In this document: positions 1-6,392 of the stretch, one piece after another
Numbering within the stretch: position 1 is the stretch's first letter
Layout of the letters: every line of letters begins with the position of its first letter
Source: JALYUA01 sp038229875
GTDB taxonomy: Bacteria; Acidobacteriota; Thermoanaerobaculia; UBA5066; Gp7-AA6
DNA length: 13,290 nt
Assembly: GCA_038229875.1 (NCBI GenBank)
Contig: JBBROA010000110.1
Coordinates: forward strand, 1 to 13,290
Direction of reading: 5' to 3'
Made by a program: the position numbers and the translations under genes
The notes under the pieces: generated by a model
Database searches by the model: none
What the model saw: the letters and a program-made list of their open reading frames with translations, nothing else
Told to the model about the DNA's origin: nothing

Positions 1-662
1 GCCGCGCGCGCGAGCGGCCGGCCGGACGTGCGCATCGTCGCTAAAGCAAACCGCACGGCGAGACACGACGCGGCATTGACCCGGTAGATCCACGCGAGCC
101 CTCCCGTCGACACCGCCCCCGTCGGGACGCCGGCGCGGCCGGGCGTCATCGCGTGGCCCGCGATGATCCATCCGGCGAGCGCCGGCCCCGCGATCAGGCC
201 CACTTGAAACACGGAGAGATTGATGGACAGGGCGCCGGGCAGGTCTCGGTCGGGAACCAGACGGGGGATCAGCGCCTGGCGCGCAGGGGCGTCGAACGCC
301 GCTGCGCCCGACGCCGATGCCGTCAACGCGTACAGGACCCACAGGGACTCCCCTCCCGAGAAGGTCAGGATCGCGAGCAGTCCGGCGGCGGCGGCCATGA
401 AGGACTGCGTGAAGAGCATCAGCTTGCGACGGTCGACGCGGTCCGCGAGCACCCCTCCCCAGAGCGAAAACAAGACGATTGGCAGAACCCGTGTCAGCCC
501 GACCAGCCCGAGGGCGAGGGGCGACCGCGTCAGAAGGTAGACGTGCCAGTGGATCGCGACCGACTGCATCTGGGATCCGGTCCCCGAGACGAGGTACGCG
601 CCCAGGAGCCGCCGGAAATCGCGGTGGGCAAGCGCGAGGAGCGGGGTTCGCGCGGGACTCAC
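1..662 (-). CDS. MFS exporter, DHA3/MFS_3-like, partial (C-terminus outside window)
   Basis: Reading the minus strand from a GTG at 662 gives an open frame of 220 codons that runs off the left edge. The protein is hydrophobic with several membrane segments. Residues 69-80 (GGVLADRVDRRK) match the MFS motif A loop between helices 2 and 3. Residues 123-148 (FDAPARQALIPRLVP then LPGALSIN) are the signature of the MFS_3/EntS-like group, proton-driven exporters of siderophores, macrolides and other small molecules. The inner membrane is the expected location. The GTG is chosen because GGAG lies 5 nt upstream and no in-frame ATG precedes it. The gene is divergent from the copper monooxygenase gene, with 217 bp between them. 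The substrate cannot be deduced. The family is secure; roughly half of the usual ~400-residue length is seen. Confidence 0.9.
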   Translation of the reverse strand, partial: MSPARTPLLALAHRDFRRLLGAYLVSGTGSQMQSVAIHWHVYLLTRSPLALGLVGLTRVLPIVLFSLWGGVLADRVDRRKLMLFTQSFMAAAAGLLAILTFSGGESLWVLYALTASASGAAAFDAPARQALIPRLVPDRDLPGALSINLSVFQVGLIAGPALAGWIIAGHAMTPGRAGVPTGAVSTGGLAWIYRVNAASCLAVRFALATMRTSGRPLARA

Positions 663-667
663 CGTGT

Positions 668-671
668 CTCC
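668..671 (-). promoter_or_regulatory. Ribosome binding site deciding the GTG start of the MFS gene
   Basis: Minus-strand GGAG sits 5 nt before the GTG at 662. This supports GTG as the initiator in the absence of any in-frame ATG upstream. Confidence 0.55.
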
Positions 672-700
672 GGTCCGGGCAGAAGGATCATCGGCGAAGG

Positions 701-706
701 GTTATA
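701..706 (-). promoter_or_regulatory. Possible -10 element for the MFS gene
   Basis: TATAAC on the minus strand matches five of six bases of the sigma-70 -10 consensus in otherwise very GC-rich DNA. It would give a leader of about 30 nt. It lies inside a small inverted repeat, GGGTTATACCC (700-710). No good -35 hexamer is visible at 16-18 nt, so this is weak. Confidence 0.25.
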
Positions 707-879
707 CCCGTGCCGGACGGATCGCCCCGGCGCCAACGACCCCTTCGAGACAAGACGCGGCGACCGGGGATCCTCGCGCCGGCGCTCCGGACCCGAGGGT
801 TCGCGGGCTCCGGAGACGTCAGGTCACGCGGTTCCGCCGCCTGCGCCTGGAGGAGGAGAGCGGAAGATAGAATCTGCCC

Positions 880-2343
880 ATGGCCGCGCGTGCGCACCGC
901 CGTCTTCCCGGCGCCCTGGGGCTCGGGTTCCTCCTCTGGGCGATGATCGCGCTCGGACATCCGCGGACCCGCCTGCTCCCTCCCCGCGACCCGGTTCCCC
1001 CCGCAGAAACGAAGGTGACTTTCAACCGCGAGGTCGCCCCGATTCTTCAGTCGCACTGCCAGACGTGCCACCACGAGGGCGGGATCGCCCCGTTTCCGCT
1101 GGTGACCTATCGCGACGCGCTCGCCAAAAAGACCCTGATCGCCTACAACACCACCAACAGGATCATGCCGCCATGGCACGTCGACTCCGCGTGCGCCGAC
1201 TTCGCGGACGATCCGTCGCTGACGCCCGCGGAAATCAGGACGCTTTCGGACTGGGCATTCACCGGCGCGCAGGAAGGCGACCCGAAGGATCTTCCGCCTG
1301 CGCCGACGTTCTCCAGCGGATGGGCGCTCGGCACGCCCGACAAGGTCCTGACGATGGCGGCGCCGATGACGCCCGACTTCTCGAAAGGGGACGTGTACCG
1401 GTGCTTCGTGATGCCGACGGGTCTCTCCGAGGACCGTTACGTCGAGGGCGTCGAGGTGGTGCCCGGTGTCGCGAAGATGGTGCATCACGTCATCCTCTTC
1501 ATCGACACGAGCGGGGTTTCGGAGTCGCTCGATGCGGCCGATCCCGGGCCGGGGTACTCCTGCTTCGGTGGTCCCGGTTTCGCGCTCTCCTCGGCGCTCG
1601 GCGGGTGGGCCCCGGGGAACGTCCCGACGCGGCTTCCTGCCGGTGTCGGCCTTGCCCTTCCGAAGGGCTCGCGCGTCGTGATGCAGGTCCACTACAGCGC
1701 GCTGTCGGGTGTCTCCGCTCCGGACGTGACGGCAGTCGGGCTCACCTGGTCGAAGGCGCCCGTCCATAAGATTCTGCGGATCGCTCCCGTGATCAATCAG
1801 ACGTTCGTGCTGCCGGCGGGCGCCGCCGACACCGCCGTCACCGCGTCGATTCCGTACATCCCGCTCGACCTGCACCTCTACGCGATCACGCCCCACATGC
1901 ACCTGCTCGGCCGGTCGATGCACGTCCGGGCGACCGCGGCCGACGGCAGTCAGAGGTGCCTCGTGGACGTGCCGGACTGGAACTTCCACTGGCAGCGCTC
2001 GTACGTCTTCCGCGAGCCGCCGTCGCTCTCAGCAGGCAGCCGCGTCGACCTCGAGGCGCATTACGACAACTCGACGGGCAACCCCCAGAACGTCTCCAGA
2101 CCGCCGAAAGAGGTCCGCTGGGGCGAGAGCACGACCGACGAAATGTGCATCGCGTTCCTGTGGTTCACGATCGATCTGGAGAACGCGAACCCGGGCTCCT
2201 CCGCACAAGCCGCGTCGAAGGCGATCACGCCGTTCTGGGAAGTCGAGTGGCCCGTGGTGCCGCATCCGCTCGACGCGGATGTGCCCGCGCACTGGCATCA
2301 CGGGGCGGGAAAGCGAGCCGCTGCGGGCACACCGCCCCGCTGA
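880..2343 (+). CDS. Secreted heme-c / type II copper monooxygenase (PHM/DBM-like) fusion
   Basis: 487 residues. The N-terminus (residues 8-26) looks like a signal peptide or membrane anchor, so the mature protein is probably periplasmic. Residues 47-135 form a small cytochrome c domain with one heme site, C60-Q-T-C63-H64; M96 in RIMPPWH is a likely axial ligand. From about 150 the protein resembles copper type II, ascorbate-dependent monooxygenases. H202-H203 and H271 (QVHY) fit the CuH site, and H339-M-H341 plus M422 (DEMC) fit the CuM site, so all copper ligands of the PHM fold are present. Such enzymes hydroxylate C-H bonds with O2; the fused heme may deliver the electrons, which is inference. 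The C-terminus carries extra histidines (HWHH, 471-474). ATG 880 is the only usable start: an in-frame TAG lies 12 nt upstream. An AGGAGG at 851-856 is too distant to be an ideal ribosome site. The natural substrate is unknown. Confidence 0.88.
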   Translation: MAARAHRRLPGALGLGFLLWAMIALGHPRTRLLPPRDPVPPAETKVTFNREVAPILQSHCQTCHHEGGIAPFPLVTYRDALAKKTLIAYNTTNRIMPPWHVDSACADFADDPSLTPAEIRTLSDWAFTGAQEGDPKDLPPAPTFSSGWALGTPDKVLTMAAPMTPDFSKGDVYRCFVMPTGLSEDRYVEGVEVVPGVAKMVHHVILFIDTSGVSESLDAADPGPGYSCFGGPGFALSSALGGWAPGNVPTRLPAGVGLALPKGSRVVMQVHYSALSGVSAPDVTAVGLTWSKAPVHKILRIAPVINQTFVLPAGAADTAVTASIPYIPLDLHLYAITPHMHLLGRSMHVRATAADGSQRCLVDVPDWNFHWQRSYVFREPPSLSAGSRVDLEAHYDNSTGNPQNVSRPPKEVRWGESTTDEMCIAFLWFTIDLENANPGSSAQAASKAITPFWEVEWPVVPHPLDADVPAHWHHGAGKRAAAGTPPR

Positions 2344-2347
2344 CGTG

Positions 2348-2782
2348 CTACCTTTTCTTCTTTCTTTTCTTCGAAGCGGGCTTCTCGAAACACTTCCGGC
2401 CTTCCTCGATCCTCTATCGCGCCTCGTCGGGGCCGAGGCGCCCGGTCGGCTTGAACAGATCAGGCGGCCGTTCTGTCGGTCTTCCGATCCTGGGTCCCGT
2501 TTGCGCCGACTCCGCCGAGGAGGCGCGTCTCGACCAGGAATCCGACGAACGCCGGCTCGTCCATCAGGAGAACGATGTCGACGGGATGTGCCCGAATCGA
2601 ACGGGAAGTAAACGCCCGCCGCGAGAACGCCGCCCAGCTAGAAAAAGGCCGCGCCCGTCGTCGAACTTGAACTTGTTGCGGCTTCCCTTCGGCGTGTCGA
2701 CGATGGCGTGAACGATCCCCGTTTCCGGCTCGAACGGCGGCAAGTCTTCGCCGGACTGCAGGGGGCGTTTCGAGGAGGCCAT
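2348..2782 (-). pseudogene. ppa: Family I inorganic pyrophosphatase pseudogene
   Basis: Pieces of a soluble inorganic pyrophosphatase (PPi to 2 Pi) occur in order in different minus-strand frames. Segment 1 (2782 to about 2642) reads LPPFEPETGIVHAIVDTPKG then SRNKFKFD, the substrate-side beta strand. A one-base shift near 2640 follows, then LGGVLAAGVYFPFD (2637 to about 2592). A deletion near 2590 removes the segment that should contain FIPST and the DGD part of the catalytic DGDPxD motif. The next frame (2588-2460) reads PVDIVLLMDEPAFVG and LVETRLLGG and ends in TGA. After a second, larger deletion, the last segment (2461-2348) reads LFKPTGRLGPDEA, an in-frame TAG (2416-2414), then IEEGRKCFEK and a Lys-rich end. 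About 435 bp remain of a usual ~530 or more. Several independent lesions make sequencing error unlikely. The 3' end lies 4 bp from the convergent monooxygenase stop. A functional copy elsewhere is expected, since PPase is normally essential. Confidence 0.85.
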
Positions 2783-3007
2783 GCGCCACGGCATCGCAAG
2801 ATCGGTTTCCACGTGACCGGAAGACCCGACGCTGTGCAGAAGGCTGGCGCCACGAGCAGACGGGCGAGATTGAACCGTTTCGGGAGATTCTCCGCCGCGG
2901 GGCTCACCGGGACTGGTCGGGCGGGTGAGCCGGTCGGTCGCCTTCCCGTTCCGGATGGTTTTTGTCTGCTTGCCCCAGACGAAGATGATTTCCTTGCTGT
3001 TCCCGTC
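2783..3007 (-). other. Start-less open segment between the Lys/Ser-rich gene and the PPase pseudogene
   Basis: Directly after the TAG of the Lys/Ser-rich gene the same frame stays open for about 120 codons into the pyrophosphatase pseudogene. Its first part reads DGNSKEIIFVWGKQTKTIRN, a coding-like mix of charged and hydrophobic residues, followed by a Pro/Ser/Gly-rich stretch. There is no ATG, GTG or TTG in this frame until GTG at 2812. I do not recognise the sequence. It is either a relic of a lost gene, the former C-terminus of the Lys/Ser-rich protein cut off by a nonsense mutation, or chance openness in GC-rich DNA. Confidence 0.35.
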
Positions 3008-3370
3008 CTAAGACGTGGCGGAGCTCTTCTTTTCGCCGTTTGATTTCAGACGCGACTTGCCGGAGCTCTTCTTGCTCGAGGAACCGTTCGTCGCGGACGA
3101 CTTGCTACGGGTGCTCTTCGTGCCGGAATTTGTCCGAGTGCTCCTGGCGCCAGGGTCGCTGCCGCGCGAATTCGATTTCTTCTGCGCGCCTCCATCGGAA
3201 CCGAACTGCCTCGCGGCAGCGCTGTGCTGCGACGCATTGGCTTTCTTCTTGTGCGCGGCGGGTTTGTGGGCGGGCTCGGTGGCGGTAGCATCCTGCGGCG
3301 ATGTCGAGCCTGCGGCCACCGCCGATATCGAGAGAATAGACAGGGTGAGGATACGGGTCCAAGGAAACAT
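3008..3370 (-). CDS. Small secreted Lys/Ser-rich low-complexity protein
   Basis: 120 residues from ATG 3370, with GAGG 6 nt upstream. Residues 1-21 form a clear signal peptide: a short charged start, a hydrophobic core (ILTLSILSISAVAA) and small residues before a likely cleavage site. The mature part has no Cys and almost no large hydrophobic residues. It is dominated by Ser, Lys, Ala, Thr, Gly and Arg, with repeated KKSS-type motifs near residues 100-118, one pair reflecting a 13-bp direct repeat (3019-3031 and 3061-3073). It is probably disordered and strongly basic in the periplasm or outside the cell, where binding to nucleic acid, lipopolysaccharide or other polyanions is conceivable; that is a guess. 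An in-frame GTG at 3463 would add 31 residues but would bury the signal peptide. The opposite strand is also open here, a by-product of Lys/Glu codons, and lacks comparable start signals. No family recognised. Confidence 0.6.
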   Translation of the reverse strand: MFPWTRILTLSILSISAVAAGSTSPQDATATEPAHKPAAHKKKANASQHSAAARQFGSDGGAQKKSNSRGSDPGARSTRTNSGTKSTRSKSSATNGSSSKKSSGKSRLKSNGEKKSSATS

Positions 3371-3376
3371 CAGAGG

Positions 3377-3380
3377 CCTC
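3377..3380 (-). promoter_or_regulatory. Ribosome binding site deciding ATG 3370
   Basis: GAGG on the minus strand, 6 nt before ATG 3370. It lies within the perfect 8-bp palindrome GAGGCCTC (3373-3380). It supports the start that begins with the signal peptide rather than the GTG at 3463. Confidence 0.5.
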
Positions 3381-3550
3381 ACTTTCTGCGGAAGGCCCCT
3401 ACGGGCTGCACCAATTCCGTCGGACGGTCCGGCGAAGGGGTCGCGATTAAAACACGATATCACTCCGGCCTGATGGACCGTCTCTGCTCGAATCGGCAGC
3501 GAATCTGTTTCGCCTCCGAATCTTTGCCCTCGCGCATCAGCAACCGCCGC

Positions 3551-3670
3551 TCAACGGAAAGTTCGACGGGTGCCGTCCGCGCAGATGGTCCGTCCGCGAG
3601 CCGCGCGGCCGCGGGCGAAAGACGCGACCATGCCACCAACTGCGGCCAGCGCGAGACGTGAATAGTTCAT
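3551..3670 (-). CDS. Possible 39-residue membrane peptide or truncated N-terminus of a membrane protein
   Basis: ATG 3670 to TGA 3551 on the minus strand. The peptide begins MNYSRLALAAVGGMVASFAR, which resembles the first transmembrane helix of small multi-pass membrane proteins, then turns abruptly into a hydrophilic Arg/Gly-rich tail, as after a frameshift. GAG lies 5 nt upstream of the ATG, a weak ribosome site. It may be a small gene, a broken remnant, or chance. It sits in an otherwise gene-free gap next to another decayed locus, which slightly favours a remnant. Confidence 0.25.
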   Translation of the reverse strand: MNYSRLALAAVGGMVASFARGRAARGRTICADGTRRTFR

Positions 3671-3732
3671 TGGCACTCTTTTACAAATTGCGAATGAAAA
3701 TTACAGTCGCCGGAAGGGTCAACGCGTTCCTC

Positions 3733-6321
3733 TCAGCGGATTCCGGACGCGAGGAACAGGTCGGAGATGGCGGCGCGGTCGTAAGAACAGGCGTACGCAT
3801 TTCCGTCGGCCGTCATGGCGGGCGTGTGGATGTGGATCGCGTTCAGCGTGTCGGCGGGAGCGATTTCGCGGACGAAGGTTCTGGCCCCCGTGCGGACGTC
3901 CAGGAGCTGGATGCGCGCGGGTAGGCTTCCGGATTCGCTAACGAGCATGTGATCGCCGTCCGGCGCCCAGCGAACGGGATCGAGCTTCGTCGATTTCGGA
4001 ATCGCGTGCGCAACGCCTGCCCCTTCCCCGGCGTCGACGGGGAAGAGCCAGAGATCCTCGCTCCAGTCCCGGTAGGCAATGACCCACTTGCCATCCGCGG
4101 AGATCGGGTGCCCGCTCCATCCGAATCCGTCGGGCGAAATCACGCGCGGCGCGCCGGCGGGAATCGCCTGGACATAGAGGCGGCGGGGCTTTCCGGGCAG
4201 CGAGGCCGCGAGGAGAATCCTTTTTCCGTCTGGGAACAGCTCGGCGCTGGTGACGTTTGTCAGACCTGCTCGTTCGATCTCGACGGACGATCCGGTTCCC
4301 GTGGGGACCAGCACGAGCCCTTCCTTCGGTGCGGGGTGCTGCGCGAGCACGACCTTTCCGTCGCCGGACAATGTGAAGCCGGTCCCGTCCGCGAGCTTGA
4401 CGGCGGGAGAGCCGTCGCTCTTCCGCAGGTACACCGCCGACTGGCCCCCCGACGCGTCGCCCACCTCATTGAAGAGAATCAAGCCGCCATCGGCGGAGAT
4501 ATCGGCGGCCCTGGAGCTGTCGAACCATCCGAGCTCGCGGTCGGCGGCACCGCCCGGGCCCCGGTAGAGGATCCCGGATCCGCCCGCATACCGTTCCACG
4601 AGTACCCGCCCGTCTTTCGCGACGTCATGCAGGATCAGGTTCGCCGGCGCCCGCAACAGCGTTCGCGACTTGCCCGCGAGATCGACGGCTTCGAGGCTGC
4701 TGTCACCCGCGCTGCCCTTCGAGTCGAACCAGATTTCTTTCCCGGAAGGCGCCCACGCGAGCCGGTTTGGACGGAGCAGCCGCGTGAGGGTCTTCTTCAC
4801 CCCGGCGAGGTCGACGACGTTGACCGTTGCCAGGTTTCCTGCGCTTTCCAGAAAAGCGATCCGATCGCCCGCGGGGGAAATGCGAAGGCCGTAGATGGAG
4901 GAAGTCCCGGTGGCGTAGATCACCTTTCCAATCGGAAGCTCGATGCGTTCGGAGCCCCCGACGGCCCTCACGATCGCGAGGCCCTGCCCGTCCGGCGTCC
5001 AGTCGGCCCGGTTGACGAACTCGAGGACCTCCCGGGGAGCGCCGCCGCCGAGCGGCGCGCGAGCGAGAGTTCCGGAGGCGTTGCCGGAGCCCTTCAGCTC
5101 CATGTCTCTGATCGAGAGGGCGAGCTCCGAGGCGGACGAGATCCCGAAGATATCCGCGTTTCGAAATCCGACCGGGACAGACTCCGGCCGGTCGAGTGGC
5201 GCCCAGAACACTTCGAGCGGGTTGCTCTCCCACGCCGCCGCAAAAACCAGCCTCTGACCGTCCGGCGTGAAGCGGGCGGTTCCGATGTTGCCGCGGCGAA
5301 ACGTCAGCCGGCGAAACGTCGGCGACGACGGCGCCGCCGGGCGCCAGCCGAAATGGCCGACCACCACGCCGCCCGCGATGGCCAGAAGGGCAGCGGCCAC
5401 CGCAGCCGGGACTTTGATCGACCGCCGCGGCGCTTCCATCCGGCTCGTGGCGCGCGGACCTGAGACTCCCGACACGGATTCGAGGTCGAAGGCGAGGTCG
5501 TGGGCGGAGTGGAAGCGCTGCTCCGGATTCTTTTCGATGCAATGCCGGACGACGCGCTCGAGACCGGGCGAGACGTTCTGGTTGGTCACGGAAAGGTCCG
5601 GCGGGTCTTCCCGCAGGATCGCGCTCATCGTGTCCGCCGCGGAGTCGCCGTGGAACGCGCGCTTGCCCGAAAGCATCTCGTACAGGATTGCGCCGAAAGA
5701 AAAGATGTCGCTCCTTGCGTCGGCGGGGCGTCCCCGCACCTGCTCCGGCGACATGTATCCGAGCGTGCCCAGCACCACACCCGGCTCCGTCCCCGCCGTC
5801 GCGGTGGGAAGGTTGGTGACCTGAGAGCCCTCCTCGGTGTGCGTGAGCTTGGCCAGGCCGAAGTCGAGGATCTTCACCCGGCCGTCTCTGGTGACGAAGA
5901 GGTTCTCGGGCTTCAAGTCCCGGTGGACGATGCCCTTCTCGTGCGCGGCGGCCAGCCCGTGCGCGATCTGGAGCGCGTACTCCAGGGACTTCCGGGGAGA
6001 CAGCGCCCCGCCGGCCATGCGCGACCGCAGTGTCTCGCCTTCGAGAAGCTCCGTGACGACGTAGGGCGCACCGGCCTCGTCTGACCCGATGTCGTAGACC
6101 GCCGTGATGTTCGGGTGATTGAGGATCCCGGCGGCGCGCGCCTCCTGCTCGAATCGGCGCAGGCGATCAGCATCCGCCGAGAACGACGCCGGCAGCACCT
6201 TGATCGCCACCTCGCGTCCCAGCCGCGCGTCCTTCGCCCGGTACACCTCTCCCATCCCGCCCGCACCGAGCGGGGAGAGGATTTCGTACGGTCCGAGACG
6301 CGAACCCGACAGAAGCGGCAT
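3733..6321 (-). CDS. Transmembrane Ser/Thr protein kinase with C-terminal PD40 (TolB/WD40-like) beta-propeller
   Basis: 862 residues. A complete PknB-type (Hanks) kinase occupies about 11-280: glycine loop G19-A-G-G-M-G24, K41 in VAIK, E60 of helix C, catalytic loop H133-R-D135-L-K137-P-E-N140, D153-F-G and S191-P-E. It should phosphorylate Ser/Thr using ATP in the cytoplasm. One membrane helix follows at about 304-324. The rest (about 330-862) carries roughly ten repeats of the type xSxDGxxIxF, near residues 351, 441, 481, 523, 608, 651, 696, 740, 785 and 836. These form an extracytoplasmic propeller that probably senses a ligand or binds proteins. The start MPLLSGSRLGPYEI fits the family; no Shine-Dalgarno is obvious. 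The gene lies 71 bp downstream of the four-Cys membrane protein in the same direction. Its substrates are unknown. Confidence 0.95.
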   Translation of the reverse strand: MPLLSGSRLGPYEILSPLGAGGMGEVYRAKDARLGREVAIKVLPASFSADADRLRRFEQEARAAGILNHPNITAVYDIGSDEAGAPYVVTELLEGETLRSRMAGGALSPRKSLEYALQIAHGLAAAHEKGIVHRDLKPENLFVTRDGRVKILDFGLAKLTHTEEGSQVTNLPTATAGTEPGVVLGTLGYMSPEQVRGRPADARSDIFSFGAILYEMLSGKRAFHGDSAADTMSAILREDPPDLSVTNQNVSPGLERVVRHCIEKNPEQRFHSAHDLAFDLESVSGVSGPRATSRMEAPRRSIKVPAAVAAALLAIAGGVVVGHFGWRPAAPSSPTFRRLTFRRGNIGTARFTPDGQRLVFAAAWESNPLEVFWAPLDRPESVPVGFRNADIFGISSASELALSIRDMELKGSGNASGTLARAPLGGGAPREVLEFVNRADWTPDGQGLAIVRAVGGSERIELPIGKVIYATGTSSIYGLRISPAGDRIAFLESAGNLATVNVVDLAGVKKTLTRLLRPNRLAWAPSGKEIWFDSKGSAGDSSLEAVDLAGKSRTLLRAPANLILHDVAKDGRVLVERYAGGSGILYRGPGGAADRELGWFDSSRAADISADGGLILFNEVGDASGGQSAVYLRKSDGSPAVKLADGTGFTLSGDGKVVLAQHPAPKEGLVLVPTGTGSSVEIERAGLTNVTSAELFPDGKRILLAASLPGKPRRLYVQAIPAGAPRVISPDGFGWSGHPISADGKWVIAYRDWSEDLWLFPVDAGEGAGVAHAIPKSTKLDPVRWAPDGDHMLVSESGSLPARIQLLDVRTGARTFVREIAPADTLNAIHIHTPAMTADGNAYACSYDRAAISDLFLASGIR

Positions 6322-6362
6322 GCGTGTGCCGCGATTCTAGCTGGGCGTGCCGTGCCGGCGTA

Positions 6363-6376
6363 TTCGCCGAGGCGAA
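6363..6376. repeat. Small perfect inverted repeat between the four-Cys gene and the kinase gene
   Basis: TTCGCC-GA-GGCGAA, a 6-bp stem with a 2-base spacer, in the 71-bp gap. On the minus strand it is not followed by a T-run, so it is not a classic terminator; it could be a regulatory or attenuating hairpin. Small enough to be chance. Confidence 0.25.
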
Positions 6377-6392
6377 AACAGTCCAGTCCCCG

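Larger units (their letters stand above)
3371..3732. other. 362-bp stretch with no convincing gene
   Basis: This gap separates the kinase gene from the Lys/Ser-rich gene. Its kinase-proximal end (about 3659-3712) is clearly more AT-rich than its surroundings and may carry a promoter for the downstream minus-strand gene, but I see no good -35/-10 pair. Two short minus-strand frames are visible: a 39-codon frame from ATG 3670, listed separately, and an overlapping frame ending in TGA near 3463 that reads VELSVERRLLMREGKDSEAK from about 3560. The second looks coding-like but has only TTG/GTG starts. No obvious hairpin terminator with a T-tract follows the kinase stop. Confidence 0.4.

Noticed and set aside
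153..1769. Long plus-strand open frame (538 codons)
   Set aside because: It overlaps the MFS and monooxygenase genes, is extremely Arg/Gly/Pro-rich and has no recognisable domain; typical of off-frame translation in GC-rich DNA.
688..1989. Minus-strand open frame of 433 codons opposite the monooxygenase
   Set aside because: It is antisense to a gene with intact heme and copper motifs and is Arg/His-rich without any motif.
2638..2907. Minus-strand 89-codon frame starting at GTG 2907 with a hydrophobic stretch
   Set aside because: It overlaps the PPase pseudogene in another frame and becomes Ser/Arg-rich nonsense exactly where the PPase signal is strong.
3015..3473. Plus-strand frame rich in Phe/Leu opposite the Lys/Ser-rich gene
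   Set aside because: Lys and Glu codons read backwards give Phe/Leu; no ribosome site was found, whereas the minus strand has GAGG plus a signal peptide. Not fully excluded.
3671..3692. TTGGCAC ... TTGC resembling a sigma-54 promoter on the plus strand
   Set aside because: The spacing between the two boxes is far longer than the 5 nt required, and no plus-strand gene follows.
3949..5463. Plus-strand open frame of 504 codons opposite the kinase
   Set aside because: It is the reverse of the PD40 propeller coding sequence; composition is low-complexity and no start signal is seen.
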